Below are positions 21,127 to 33,711 of a stretch of DNA of 64,000 bases, one piece after another. The stretch is from Aureobasidium sp. EXF-3400 (taxonomy: Eukaryota > Ascomycota > Dothideomycetes > Dothideales > Saccotheciaceae), in contig SWBL01000036.1 in NCBI GenBank assembly GCA_024195585.1, positions 1-64,000 on the forward strand. Direction: 5' to 3'. Every line of letters begins with the position of its first letter. Within the stretch, counting starts at the first letter, position 1. The notes beneath the pieces are model-generated. The model searched no databases and had not been told where the DNA came from. It saw nothing but the letters and a program-made list of their open reading frames with translations. The position numbers and the translations under genes are program-made.

Positions 21127-22586
21127 ATGGTCAAGCGCGAAGCATCCACGATCCTGCTTTCCAGCATCGTGAAGCGCGAGTTTGACGAGTCTGCAGAGCC
21201 CATTGCTAGAGAAATCAATTCGAACGGCAGCTCATTGGCAACCTTGCTCACACAAAGGGACAGATATCCCTGTGCCTCAGATCTGATCTTCGACTACCTC
21301 GGCATTACTGACGTGATCGCACTCACTCGCGTTTGCAAATCCCTTTCTAACGTCTACTCTGATTCGGTCTCGCGTGACTGGGACATCAACTCGCGTCTCG
21401 GTCGTTTCATCACCGAACCCGCAGATTTCCGACGCGTCCTTGGAGTCAACCAGGGCTTGATTGTGGGCAGTATGGCCTTTCAGTTCTTCGCTGGTGTGTA
21501 CTGGGAGGGTTCAAGTCTTGATGTCCTCTGCGAGAGTGGAGCAGCAGTACGCGCAATCTCCGCTTATCTTCGCAAGGAAGGTTATCGTAGGCAGTGCACG
21601 AACAAGTTTTGGGGAGGGTTGCCAGAGAGATTCGAATACAGAGTAAGACGCTGGCAAATGAACTGTCGATGCTTATACTGACGCTTTCGTAGATTACCAC
21701 CTATGTCAAGAATGGAGCCCCCAATACCAAAATCAACATCATCAGCGCTGGGTTCATGTCTATCTGGGGATTTCTGGCAGGACCCGTCTTCTCTACGGTT
21801 TCTGCATGCTTTATAGCATGGGACAAAGCTTACTGCCTTTTCCCGAAATACACATTCGGCCTTCGCAGATTGAAGTTCGCTCACGGCCTTGATACGGCCT
21901 CCGACTCAGTCCGTGCCATGCTGCGCAGATACGAGCAGAACGGATGCTGTCTCGAAGACAGTTTGTTCGAGCAGGGACCCGATGTGCTTCAAGACTGCAA
22001 AGACACAATCAAGCATCTCGAGGGTCCTCGCAGGATTGGAGATCTCAAAACCTGGTCTGTTCCTCTCGATTGCCAAGGCATTCCCCCTATCGAGGTCAAC
22101 AGCACTGTTCTTGAAAAGCACAGCTTTCGCGTCAGCGTTGAAAGAGACCAAGGCAAACTCTTCTTCATGATCCAGACCGGCGAATTCCAGTGCTGCCTTC
22201 TCAAGCACAGATACACGTTCGATGCATTGCCACACCCTCAAGACGACTTTCACGAGTATCTGCGTTTCGTTCTCTGCCGCAGAGCCGCTGTTCAGATTGA
22301 GAAACATCTCGATGCTGGTACTTTCACCCTCAGAAGAAACGAGGTCAGAGGCGTCCTGAGATCGATGAATGCTGTGACTGAGCAGGACGTCGGCATATGT
22401 GACGAATTATGCCACCTGCTGTTCTATCGTCAAGATAAGGGCGGCTTCACCAAGCCTGAAAACTGGCAACACGTTGATCATCTGATCCCTGAGATTTACG
22501 CCGAGTGGTTGAAGTACCAGTACGACCATGGTGTCGTCAAGACCGAGATCAAAGAGATGGAGGAAGATTCAAGAGACAGAGGATGA
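21127..22586 (+). CDS. F-box-like protein
   Basis: Two exons (21127-21642 and 21693-22586) flank a 50-nt intron and encode 469 residues. Residues about 45-95 carry an F-box-like pattern, ASDLIFDYLGITDVIALTRVCKSLSNVY, followed by DWDINSRLGRFI. Phrases such as FFAGVYWEGSSLDVLCESG come after it. Fungal proteins of this kind usually bind Skp1 through the F-box and present substrates to SCF ubiquitin ligases. The remainder has no LRR or WD repeats that would name a substrate-binding domain. It is a member of a large, fast-evolving fungal group, and its target cannot be inferred. Confidence 0.75.
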
Positions 22587-23626
22587 CTGACTGCCCTGAC
22601 AAAGAACAAAGAAGGTTTTGAGCCAGTTACTGTGTACCAATATCGAAAGCTCTTATGCTCAAGAACAAGGAATCAGTATGCGCAAACATTTGACACGTAC
22701 ACCTGTGAGACACATAATAGCGGTCAAACATTGAGAAATTTCCATCAAGCGCAGTGACATGTACCGCCTCTCTCTTACAGTATTCCCACCATAAACACAA
22801 CCGTGGATTTCTACATATACGCCAATGCCTCTTACACTTTCAGCATCGAAATTCCACGGTAAACCAGACTTCTATCCATAACGAACTCTACTCTCAAATT
22901 TCAGCAAGCACAAGTACATGCATAGTGCACTTTTCCTTTTCCTTTCCTTTCCTTCCTTCTAGATTTCTATCAAAGAACAACCCTTTTTTTCATCCACTTA
23001 TTTCCCAACAAAAAACCCAACTTTGTTTCTTTTTCTTTTCCTGTTATTCCTTCTACCGACAAAAAACCGTAATTACAATCCAACTCTGTTATAGAGCTTA
23101 GATTGTTTTTTACCCTTTTCTTATGTTCTGATTTTGTTATTTTATCTCTATAGTGGATAGTTGATCTCTGGATAGTTGATCTCCGGGTTGTTTTATCCTG
23201 TGATTGTTTTTTTTTCTGGATGATACGTAACGGGAATATCAACAATTGAACGACAAGTTCTTGAAGATTTTTGTGAGAAACAGTCTTTTCTTAATTAAAA
23301 CATCTCAACAGGGGGAAAGTCAAGTGTGTATCGTTATGGGTTTGTGATTGTTCTATATTCTAAGTAGGTTAGAGGGAATGTAAGAAGTTCTAGAGATGTC
23401 CTCGATTTTTGATACTCTAGAGGAGGTGATTCGGTTGATTCTTTGCTTTTTGTTTTCACTTTTTGCAATTATTTCTGTTTTGTTCTTTCGTTTTTTTTGT
23501 ATTTTTCCTTACTTTTTTCTCTATATTTATGCCTTCGGACGGCGTGACTGAAGCAGGTACGTTTTCACCCCTATCATTTTCGTCCAGCAATGAATTAATC
23601 TCATCAGAGACGCCACGCCCAACCAC
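22587..23626. other. Intergenic between convergent genes, T-rich
   Basis: This contains 3' flanks of the F-box gene and the kinase gene. It is strongly T-rich on the plus strand (22930-23530), with homopolymer runs and no credible gene. Confidence 0.5.
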
Positions 23627-26247
23627 TCAGTTATCCACCTTCTTGACCGAACGCCTGACATCCTCCGGCAACTCGTCCTCCTTGACGATGCCCAGACTGA
23701 GCGCATCGCCCCAGAAGAACATGGCTCTGTCTCTAGCATAAGCCAGATAATCAAACTCTTCTTCTGCTTGCTCGTCATCTTCCTCGTTGGGATCAGGTCG
23801 CTTGTCTCTGATGTCATCTTGCAGATCCTTGGCTTCCTGGCCCAGAGGGTCCGAGAAGGGTTGGTCCTCGGTGGGAGTAATCTCATCGGGAGTCTCGGAA
23901 AGAGGGATAGTAGAGGAAGGAGCATCAGGCAAACCAGGTACTTTGGCTTGCACGATACCCCAGGCAACCCATTGGGCACTGTTCGCAAGACGCCACATAT
24001 GTGTTTCGCGGAGGAGAGATTGCACTTGGGCGTCTTCGTTGGCTTGATACTCTGCATCTTGCTTTGCGGTGGTGGCTGCACTCTCAGGAGGTCCTCTTGC
24101 ATCCAACATGAAGTTTGAGATACTGCTCGTAGGACCAGCCGGTCGTTTTGCCTTCTCGCTGCTCTTTTCTTTCTCCATAGGGGTGCTGTCTTGGGGTCCA
24201 AGCAACGGAGTCACAGCATTGAATTGAGGACGATGGCGGACGTAGGCGCGGACGAAGCGGTCCTGCTCTTCGGGTGTGGGGTACAAGGAAGTATTGCAGA
24301 GCCAAGGCACCTTTTCATCATGATAATTGTAGCACCATTCTGTAAAGTGATTGGCGAACTCGAGACCGGGGGTGTTCGCGTTGGCGTATTCAAAATCGAT
24401 GACAATGAGCTGTTTGTGTGTGTTTGCGGGAAGCAGAAGCGGTGAAGTGCCTGAGGGGAGAAGACGAAGGATGTTGCCGTATTGGGTCTGTGAGATGTTA
24501 GCTAGAGGAAGGCGCGAAGCGGCAGAAGACATGACCCACATCGTTGTGCGCAAAAACGTAGCGAGAGCGCAACTGGCCAGGCTCAGTGTACTGTGCCTCC
24601 AGCCATTCACGGTACTTTTGCACGGTCTTTTTGAAGACAGCCCATTCAGTTCCACAAACAAAGCCACGAGCCTGCCACCCTTCCTTTGAAGTAGTTTTGC
24701 TCTGCTGATGCTTCAGCACTTCACTGTCAAGCCACATGGTCACATCTTGAACACGTTGGAACCATTTGTCCCAGTTCTGCCAGACAAAGGCACCTTCATC
24801 ACGCTCACGCTCAAGCAAGTCGATACCTTCGTGAAGTTCGCGCATACGCTTGGCAATTTGCTTGGACGTGTCGGCATTGCGCAAGTCTTTAGGATCAAGA
24901 GCCTTTGCATGGAAGTACTCTTCAAAGCGACCGTTGCTGAATGTTCCTAGCAAACGAGGTCCTATACGTTTGCGAGCCAGACGGCGCAGGATCTGAAGTT
25001 CCGACTCGCGATCAATCAAGTGCTCGACTTGAGGACCGTAAATACGCAACAGAAGTTTGGCGGGAGGAGGGCGTTGCAAGGGCTGTTTTCCATCGGCGCT
25101 TGTGGGACGTGGAGGGAGGACGCTCGGTGGTGACACAACGTAAACGGCATTGGTGAGAGCGCCGCTGAGTCTCTCGACGGTACACTCATTACTCATATCC
25201 ATAGGCACACGACGCCAACCCTTGATGCGGAGCGTGTGGGTAAGGCGCACAATCTCATACTTGAATGATGACCAAGCTTGACGGGAACCAAGACCGAGAC
25301 TTTCGGTCGACTCAGCTGGGTCTGCATTGCCCCCAGCACTGGCCAACGTCTTTGTGTTATCAAGCCAAGCTTCAGCGGAGGGCACGAGGGCGTCGCCGTC
25401 AAAGTATTCAGTGTCTGATGACTGACCAGCATTGGACGAAGACTTGTGCAAGCGAGTGACTGATGGGCGCTTTCGGATGCTTGGGTGCAGAAGTGATGGT
25501 CTACGAGGCTTGTCGAAGTGCACGCTTTCCTTCAAAATCTGCTCCAGTCTGCTGAGATCAACGCTTTCGGCAGAACTGCGACGACGAGATCGTGATGCTG
25601 TCTCGACTTTCTCATGAGAAGTGGCATCTTCCTGAGCTTGGGCATCGGCAGACTTGCGCGCCTTACGTGCATCACGTTTTTTCTTTTCCTCACGAAGCCA
25701 TGTTGTTATCTGACCGACAAGTCCACTGTTGAACAGATGGTGCTCCTCATCCTTCTCAACCTCAGGTGGCTCAAGGGTTGGTAGAGAAGTGACAGACGCA
25801 TTACGAGAAGGTCTTCCTGACAAACGCTTTTGGTTAGGACCTTTGGCCTTGAAGGTACGAGGACCACTAGGCACTCTGTCAAGTTCGAGATTATCAACAT
25901 CTTTATCCTTCCCGAGCATCATGGGAGAGATCGTCTCCGCGTAAGGATCAATAGAAACAGCTGACACATGATAAGCGATCTGACATGATAGAATTGATGT
26001 TGTGGATGACAGGAGTCACATTCAATAGCGTTTGAAGGATTGGAAAGCGTAGGTGCCGAATGACTACTGCAGCAATTTATGAAGGGGAATAAAGGAGATA
26101 CGTACACTTTGGACCCTCTCTCGGCGATTGCGCATAGCGGATGTTCAACAGCTGCGACGGTGAGACTGCCTCGCCATTCTGGGCCACTTGAGCATTTTCA
26201 TCGTTCTTCAGGATGCCTTGCAGCTTGGGTGAATCGCGATGCGACAT
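23627..26247 (-). CDS. Choline/ethanolamine kinase
   Basis: Three exons (26106-26247, 24540-25960, 23627-24487) join in frame across introns of 145 and 52 nt and give 807 residues. The kinase core has KLLLRIYG (about residue 350), the catalytic Brenner motif VFAHNDTQYGN (split by the second intron) and VIDFEYANAN, all hallmarks of choline/ethanolamine kinases. EFANHFTEWCYNYH follows. A long Ser-rich N-terminus precedes the core, and an acidic region follows it. The enzyme phosphorylates choline and/or ethanolamine, the first step of the Kennedy pathway to PC and PE in the cytosol. The protein is longer than yeast Cki1. The start at ATG 26247 is the first in-frame ATG. Confidence 0.92.
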
Positions 26248-27205
26248 GATTGTGTTGATAGGGAGTGGCTTGGACGTGCCTGCGGCAGAAGGAGGTGGCC
26301 GACTTCGAGATGAACGAAAACCGTGCACAACGCTGTTGTATGGCAAGCTTGGCACAGTTGCTCTTTCCTCGAGCGCGTTGCGACAAGGTGTTGTTGATTT
26401 GTGTTTGAGATAAGCAGGAGGGAAGTCGCTCTCAAAGGACACGAGTTCAGGAAATTACCTGTTATCACGACCGGCGTGACTTTTTTTTGTGGATGCTCGA
26501 ACAAACAGGGTTATTGTTGCCTATGGCTTGCATAACTGCTGCATAAACCACCCACAGACCCAAAGATAGCTTGTCTTGATTGCACGTGTTTCGACGACCT
26601 CGCGAAAACTCTCGGCTAGTGTTGCTATCTTTTCTTGGCACTGGTCTGGATTCTGAGCAATGACGACGCTGACATCCTCCTGTTCCAACTCCTTCGAAAC
26701 ATGTTTTCGTTCTGTGTTACGAGCCATTGCAAATCTGACGGCGTCCTTCTGTCAAGAACAGCTGGTGATGCCGTCCACATCGGGTTAACGATGTGCCAGT
26801 CATAAGAAGCGTCACAGCCACAGAGGTCGCGCACTGCGGGCTACCATCCCGAAGCATGTTGGTGACACTTCTCCACCAACTTCCATCCCTAGGAATGACT
26901 TTCCAGCATACATGTTCTGGAAGTATGCTGAGGTTGGACTCGGAGACACCGTTGAGGTACAGAAAGTTGATTTGTTGATTATGGACTAATGACCAGACAT
27001 TTCTTAGCTCCGGCTGCCTGTTGGAGAGCGTATGAGTTGATTACAGCCAATAATATCAAGCTTGACTATGACTGGAATTTTCGCAGGCAACAACACCTTT
27101 GCTACAAAAGAATAATATCCTTGCCGGGTCTTCAAGAGCTTGCACTGTCTACGAACGGCGCGACCGAACAACCTACCCAAACTTTCGCGGAACAGAGTCG
27201 TCGCC
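26248..27205. other. Shared upstream region of two divergent genes
   Basis: This lies between the starts of the kinase (minus) and the gene at 27206 (plus). Short frames of 60-70 codons on both strands (for example 26521-26727 minus) show no motif. No gene is assigned. Confidence 0.45.
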
Positions 27206-28189
27206 ATGTCTACACAGGTTCCTAATGTCACAGATGCTGCAAACGCGGCAGTCTTGGATCACGAAACATTCGAGCAAGAATTAAAACGGGCCGATGCTCT
27301 AGTAATGGCTGAACGTCCTTTCGACCAACACTCTCCGGATGTGCTTCAAGTACGCATCAACCTTCCTGTCTCTATTGTACTCGCCAGATACATAGAACCT
27401 TTTGAGCTACAACGGCTGTGGTATCCAGATGAAGAACAGTGGGTGGATGGATATCCCGTTCCTGCCGTGAACCTGATCACAGCACATCGTACTTATCCTC
27501 AAAGAGCTACAGTGATACTCACGCTCACTCAACCCATGGCCGTCTGGCGGAAGCTTCGATCATCGCAAGTATCTCGATCGATAACATTTTTGGAGTGTGT
27601 GACCGAGGACAATGTCGTTGGGGACTTGCAGGTGACATATCTTCTCACCCGAGCATTGAGACGAGTACACGAAGGACCACTATCGTTGGACCAGTTCAAA
27701 GATGACATGAGACGAGCCTGGTTAGCAATTCGCGATGGCAAAGGGCCTCTCAGAATAATGGGTCTCACTCTTCCCCAAGTCCTGTTCACCGCGAGACTTT
27801 TGAAGGAGTATCTTCCCCTCGACGATGACGAAGAGATAAGCTGGCTGGATATTGACCGAAACTTCAATTCAACGCGCAGCGCTTGCCCAAAGTTTGTCAG
27901 CGAGCGTCCATGTGACGAAGGCGCAGAAGTCACATTCATAATTCCGAAATACTTTTGGCCGTACATCGAAGCCCTCTCCAAAACATACCGCTTTGCAGGC
28001 TACGTCGACAAGGAAAAATACAAGGTGTTGTTTCCAAATCATCGTTACTTTACGCCAACTCCAGAACCAGAGCCACCTCAAGCACCACTAAAGAAAGCCT
28101 CCGAGAAGGTGTCAAAAAAGAGGGCAGAAGCAAGACCAAAGAAAAGATCTAGGAAGCCAGCGACAGACCAGTCATCAGAAAAACAGTAG
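27206..28189 (+). CDS. Orphan protein with basic C-terminal tail
   Basis: This is a single-exon frame of 327 residues. The ATG at 27206 has a good context (CGCCATGT); the frame is open further upstream but reads like leader there. Residues about 20-270 form a mixed, probably globular region (phrases VRINLPVSIVLARYI, LDIDRNFNSTRS, VTFIIPKYFWPYIEAL). The last 40 residues are rich in K, R and A (KKASEKVSKKRAEARPKKRSR), which suggests nuclear targeting or nucleic-acid contact. I recognise no domain. It could be specific to this fungal lineage. Confidence 0.7.
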   Translation: MSTQVPNVTDAANAAVLDHETFEQELKRADALVMAERPFDQHSPDVLQVRINLPVSIVLARYIEPFELQRLWYPDEEQWVDGYPVPAVNLITAHRTYPQRATVILTLTQPMAVWRKLRSSQVSRSITFLECVTEDNVVGDLQVTYLLTRALRRVHEGPLSLDQFKDDMRRAWLAIRDGKGPLRIMGLTLPQVLFTARLLKEYLPLDDDEEISWLDIDRNFNSTRSACPKFVSERPCDEGAEVTFIIPKYFWPYIEALSKTYRFAGYVDKEKYKVLFPNHRYFTPTPEPEPPQAPLKKASEKVSKKRAEARPKKRSRKPATDQSSEKQ

Positions 28190-29531
28190 ATCGCACCATT
28201 GTCGCCGCTTCTGTAAAGCGAGACGTGCACTTCACAAGAGCCAAGAAGATTTGCCGGAATCTCAGCACGGTCGGAGTGAAGCACGGCTGCTCTGTCCTAC
28301 ATAAGAGCTCGAGATACCGTTATGGAAAAGTTGTTGCATCTGCCCCGCTAGCTTTTGTGCCACAGAGTGTCGTTCTCAGTGGCTCCTGATTTTCCATTTA
28401 TTTGTGCTTGGCAAAGGATTTCCAAACATGCATCGACGACACGTCGTGACTTCTCTAGATGACAGAAACATTCATCTGGTTCTGCCCTGCTCTCTTTTCA
28501 TTTCTATGTACCTTGGCAGACAATCGTTCCGTGTTCCCCTTCTTTTTTTTCCGCCGCTTTTTTCTTTGTCTTCTTTCTTACAGGTTGGACGAAGAGAAAT
28601 AATGGGCACGTCTGGGATAAATCATCAGGCCATTGATCCTTGTATGCCAAGTAGTATGAAGAATAGTCTGTTGGGAATAGGATGGGTATGAGGCAAATCC
28701 TCACTGGCTTTTCTGATCCGATGGTGGTCAGCATGAATTTTTTATATTGGATTTGTCGTTGTAACCAGGTCCTTGGCGAAGGATTAAGCCAAGGTTAAGT
28801 GCATACACTTGCTCGATATTCTTGAGGTGTGGTCTAGTAAAGCTGCGGGAACTGTTGGAGATCATCACGTCCATGTGTGGGGAATAATAACTGTGTCTTG
28901 CGATTAGTGTTGTCGAACATAGTGTAGGGATCTCGTATGATTAAATGCTGGTTCTTATGCTTACTTCTAGCGAGTCACCAGAGGACAGACCAGATCAACT
29001 TCGCATATCTTATACATGTATCCTTCATCACGGCAGTCGATATGAACTAGAGGAGTAGTTGCATGTAGTGCTATGTTGAACCAAAGTCGAAGGGTAGAAG
29101 ATGGAGTTACCAGCTATGGCAATGATGCATACGAGAAAGTCTGGCCGCTCTGTGCCAGATGAAGCTGTTGGGGGCTTGTCAGCTCGGCGCCAATGCTCAA
29201 TATGTGTTTGCAAAGGTTCATGCTCCGCCGTTGGGGTCGTCGACCAGGGCCGCATACGACCAAAGGATCTTCTTTAATTAAGTGTTGGTTCTTTCTGATG
29301 CATACACTTGTTTTCAGTCACAGACTCGCCAATATGGACTGACCGGTTCGGGTACAAAGTTGCTGTCTTTGACGAAGACTGACGACAAAGATTGCCTAAG
29401 AGAAGACTGGCTGACCATCGTCTATATAAAGGACGCTCTTCCAGTCCAGGACAACTCCTCATCACCACCTTCATCCTTGTCACAAAGCAATTCTTTCAAC
29501 TAAAGAACAGTCTCAAATCAACAAATCAAAG
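28190..29531. other. Intergenic region and promoter of the secreted protein gene
   Basis: I see no gene in these 1.3 kb. A short T-rich run lies near 28540-28570. The final 110 bases hold a TATA box and a typical CA-rich leader for the gene at 29532. Confidence 0.5.
29423..29430 (+). promoter_or_regulatory. TATA box of the small secreted protein gene
   Basis: TATATAAA lies 109 bases before ATG 29532, followed by an A/C-rich leader. This is the clearest TATA box in front of an intact protein gene in the window and suggests strong or inducible expression. Confidence 0.6.
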
Positions 29532-29996
29532 ATGAAGACCACTACTATCCTTACCACCCTCGCCGTTGTTCTCACCGCCAACATCGACGGTGTTGCTGCC
29601 ACCTGCTTTGGCAGCGGTGATGTCTTCCAAGACAAGGGCAACGCCAGATGGCACGTTGGAAGAGCTTGCCGCGGCTACGACGGCAACCAGGGCGCTTTCC
29701 AGGGCACTTTTGCACCCGGAGAGGCCAAGTACGCCTGCGTCCAGGGCACCAACACCCAAAAGTACGAAATCACCGTTCAGAACCTGAACACCGGCGCCGC
29801 ATTCGACCTTGGCGACGGCGACTGCGTCCTCCGTCTTGAGAACGAAATCAATGGCTGTGATCGAGGTGGCGAGTCTACAGTCTCTGGTTGGAGATTCCGG
29901 TACGTTTTTGCAGATCGTGGAGCTGGTAGACTTGTTTTGTAGTTGGCTGACCTTGTTGCGTCTTGTAGTGTCGATCCTAACAACGGTATCTGCTAG
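29532..29996 (+). CDS. Small secreted cysteine-containing protein, effector-like
   Basis: Two exons (29532-29899 and 29969-29996) flank a 69-nt intron beginning GTACGT and give 131 residues. A signal peptide covers about residues 1-23 (MKTTTILTTLAVVLTANIDGVAA). The mature part has six cysteines. It begins TCFGSGD and ends CDRGGESTVSGWRF then VDPNNGIC, with the last cysteine next to the stop and encoded by the tiny second exon. The pattern of a final C-x-x-G-G, W-x-F, D-P-N-x-G-x-C is common among fungal secreted proteins of unknown function. Possible roles are surface interaction or antagonism of other organisms, but nothing here proves a target. Confidence 0.82.
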
Positions 29997-30368
29997 AGAG
30001 GTGTACAGGCAACAATGCTCAAGGAAAGACGACCTAGGAGGGATATACCGAGTCTGGCTCCAAAACTTCTCTCAGTCGAATTTTATAAACACATACTCGT
30101 ACCACAATTATAACTTCTTTAAACAATTTTGCCTTTACCAAAAAAGAAACGCCGCGCTCGTTATAAAAAAGAGTGAGATGCAATAAAACTCCCCAAATTC
30201 CCCAATAAAGAAAAGAAAAACACCTTTCCCAAAGACGCTAAATGCTATGATCATACACATGCAACACGGACATCCTTCGTACACGTTAAGATCCTTTTTC
30301 TCATGTAATGCCTTTTATGTTTCTTCTTCCTTCTTTCTTCGAAGCACAGTTAGTAAGGGTTTTTACGT
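29997..30368. other. Intergenic between convergent genes
   Basis: This is the 3' flank of the secreted protein gene and of the minus-strand transporter gene. It is A-rich, without frames of interest. Confidence 0.5.
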
Positions 30369-32125
30369 TTATGCCAACAGTCTCTGCTGCTCGTTAGCTT
30401 CGACTTCCTGCTCTTCCTCGTCTTGAACAACAATATGAATGATGTCCTGTCTGTGTTCCTCAGGAGGCATGAAACGACAGGGTGCACGAGCGCGCACTTG
30501 GTGCCATTCGCTGCTCTTCTTGCGGTTGATAAAGAAGACCTGGATAGCACCAACGATAGCAACAGCACCGCTGACCCACCATGCAAGAGCTGTGAAATCG
30601 ATGTCGATGCCGATACCATAGAGAATACCCGCGATAGGGGAAGCAAGTGTGCGGCAGGCCGCGCCAGTGCTAGCTGCCAATCCGTTAATCTTACCCAGAC
30701 AAGAGGGCGAGGGAGCAGCTTCCTTCAGCAGAATAAGAATGACTGGGTAAACGAGAATGGCAAAGATATTGCGGATGGTAAGACAGGCGTAGATGCCTGG
30801 GTAGAGCCACTCTTCAGGGAGAAGCACCAAGTAAGGCACAACGATGTAAGCAAGAGGATGCAGTACAGTAGTGACGATGAACAACTTCCAGACACCCAAC
30901 CAAGCTGCGGCCAGAGGGAAAATAATGGCTTGCACGCCCAGTGCAATGATGCCGTTCACGGACATGACGACGCCTACATCTTGAATGGTCAATCCGAGAC
31001 CGCCTGCCATTGAACTTAGCTTGTTTCCATGAGCTCTGCTCTCCACACGCGAGTCCTGGAAAAAGATGGGCAGGAGGTGATCGTAGGACATGCTGTGGTA
31101 TGTGAAGATGCCGAGAGCGATAATCAACATGACCACACGCTTGGTAAAGACAACTTGATCCTGGGGCTCTGCTTCCTTTGGCGCATCCGTTCCATCGGGC
31201 ATGACGTTCCATTCCTGATCTTGGACAACCTTGTTGAAGGTGCCATAAGACTCGTTGCGCAAGTCGACTGCAGCTGTGGTTGTTCCGGCCTGAGCAGCGA
31301 AAAGTGGAGTTTCGGCTTCAGTGTGCTGGAGATCGTCTACAGTACTCCAGGGTTGCATGTCAGGATGAGTCTCCTCGAGGAAGAAAAATCCGCAGATGAT
31401 CGAGAACAGCATCAACGCTGCACAAATCAAGTTGGGAAGCAGGTAAGGGAATTTGGCGAAGATGCCGTGAGGCGAGAAAACATCGGGGAAATTATCCGCT
31501 GGAGCTGAGAAGATTCCACCGATCGAAGGACCGATAATTGTGCCAATGGACCAGACGAAGGGCATGACTGAGTATGCGCGAGGCTCGTGCTTGGGGTTGA
31601 CAGTGAGCTCTCCGACCATTGTCTGAATGACGCCAATGTTGCCATTGAGAAACCCTCCAATTGCTCTTCCAGCCAGAGCCATCCAAAAGTTAGTGGAAAT
31701 GCCGACCAAAAGGAGGGAAAGCATAGTGCCTGCACTTCCCAGGAGCAAAACGGGTTTACGCCCGATGCGGTCCGAGAGACCTCCCCAATACCTGCGATTT
31801 TGTTAGCGTGCGACGGAAAGGCAGTCGCAAAATTCAGGAACTCACAATCCTGTCAAAGACTCAGCAAGAGCAAAGGCTGAAATCAGCAAGCCGGCATAGA
31901 AGGACGCATTTGCGCGATCAGTTACATTGAAGTCGAGTACGAGCTTCCAGGCATAAGGAAAGATAGAAGTGAGGGCGATCGGCTCAGCGACTCGGACAAG
32001 AGCTGCGAAAAAGTTAGATCCGGCTTCTCGAGGGCAAAACAATCAAGAAAAAACTTACCCAAGAAGAAGAGCTGAGTAGTAGGAAACTTGTTAAAATCCC
32101 GGCGTTGTCTCTGAGGAGGAGACAT
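30369..32125 (-). CDS. Major facilitator superfamily transporter
   Basis: Three exons (32059-32125, 31846-32002, 30369-31791) join in frame across introns of 56 and 54 nt, giving 548 residues. The MFS signature loop GGLSDRIGRKP follows the second membrane segment, and GRAIGGFLNGNIGV and SIGTIIGPSIGG mark segments 4 and 5. I count about 12 membrane segments with a long hydrophilic central loop (about residues 210-290) and a cytosolic acidic tail. It resembles the fungal relatives of plant ZIFL and yeast YCR023C, whose substrates are poorly defined. It is likely a plasma- or vacuolar-membrane proton-driven antiporter, and the substrate cannot be named. Confidence 0.9.
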
Positions 32126-33711
32126 GAGGTCGGATAATGTCTCACGATGTTCTAGAGGCTTCGAACAGAATACTAGGCTTGTTGGAAAGACGGCCTTCTG
32201 GTCTAAAGTATACGTCTAAGGGTCAGCCCTCTACTGACAGCAGACCGTATAGAAATGTTGTCGCTGATGAAGATAGAAAAAGAAGGCGACGTGAGAGAGA
32301 TGTTGGCAAAGGAGAAAGATCTTTTGTATGTAGCGCTGATCGGCTCAAACCTTCGCTGATTGGCCCAACGGAAGGCCGCTATCATTCGGACAGAAGCCGC
32401 GCCGCGCTAAAAACACCAGGAAAGCAGCGAAATCGCCTCGACGAGGTATGGTTTTGCGGAGGCGAGTTTCCGTTACCTGATGCTTCATTTCCACTCCCCG
32501 TCTGGCCTCTTCGATCGAGAGATGGCAGAATCTCCAGGAATTCAGCATCTTCATCGAAGAGCGCTGTAGTAGTTACACTAGGGTACGATGCTGTAGACAG
32601 CTATCGATGATCCGTCTGCTATGAGCGAATTATTATGGCACGCAGCATTGATGATCGCAAGTAATCGTTAGGGAAAGCCGGGAAAGGGCGTTGCGCGCGT
32701 CTTGTGATTGATCGGCTCAATCCCAGACTCGGGATAGCTTGGTTACGGCTATGTGAACGCGGGGAACGTGAAGCTGGTTGTGTCGCGTGAGTGGTTGGAA
32801 GGCAACCAATACGATGGCTCTGTGTCTCATCGCAGTTCGAGATGATTCTGTAGTTGGAAGATTGTTGAAGGTACTGCGTACTGCCTGAACGGCAGCACTG
32901 TTTGCCATGTCTAGTTCCATAAACACATCACATGGGATTATAATCTCAGCCAGGTCCTGTGCCGGCAATTAAACCCAATTTTCTCCCAGCTCTGCGGACT
33001 ATTCTCTGCACGATAGAGGGCCAGCCCGGCGCAGGGTTGACCGTTCGCTGATTGTAACAACAAACACGAATCTTACCGTCGAAAAAGGCTGTTGAGAACA
33101 GCCGGATTGTGGGGCTCAGAGCGATTCATCTGCCGAGGAAGAGGTTCGATATATGACTCGATGATGTGTATGCTAGAGTGTTTTGAATACGAAGGTGACG
33201 TGGAGACGACGTGAGGATGGCCAGTTTCCAACCTCCCCGTGTGCTAAAGACTGTTAAATTAGCTGAAGAAATGCACACAACTTTTGCATCGAGAGCGATT
33301 TCCACTGAGAGAAGCTCTTTAGAAAACAAGGAAACAAGGTCGGACGAAAGCTTTGGAGCTGTGTCTAGGCTTCTAAGAATACCTCAGACTTACGGGACCA
33401 GTAAACACCATCTTACCATAAGCTATGTGGCCCGATAGGGTGACAGCTCAGCGGAATCTTTATCTGGGAACTGGCAGCCAGAAGGCACTGGGAAGAGTTG
33501 GACGTGGAGTATCACATGCAAGCTGAAAGAAACTCAAGTGAAAGCTGTGGCGCAGTTGCTTGATCCGTGCGCTATGACGCGCTTTCACGGAGCAGCTTGG
33601 AGGAGTCGTCGCTTGAGGGGTATTATGAACTCACCAAAACCACACGTCTCTCCCAAAACATCTCTCAATACCACCTCAACCACACAACTCAAAACTCATA
33701 CCTAACACATC
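32126..33711. other. Shared upstream region of two divergent genes
   Basis: This 1.6-kb stretch lies between the start of the transporter (minus) and the start of the Vip1-like gene (plus). A 157-codon frame at 32137-32610 begins only 12 bases from the transporter start and has arginine-rich, low-quality sequence, so I do not call it. The leader before 33712 is CA-rich. I see no further features. Confidence 0.45.

Noticed and set aside
32137..32610. 157-codon plus-strand frame divergent from the MFS gene
   Set aside because: It starts 12 bases from the transporter ATG, so it would lie in its leader. Arg-rich sequence without a motif.
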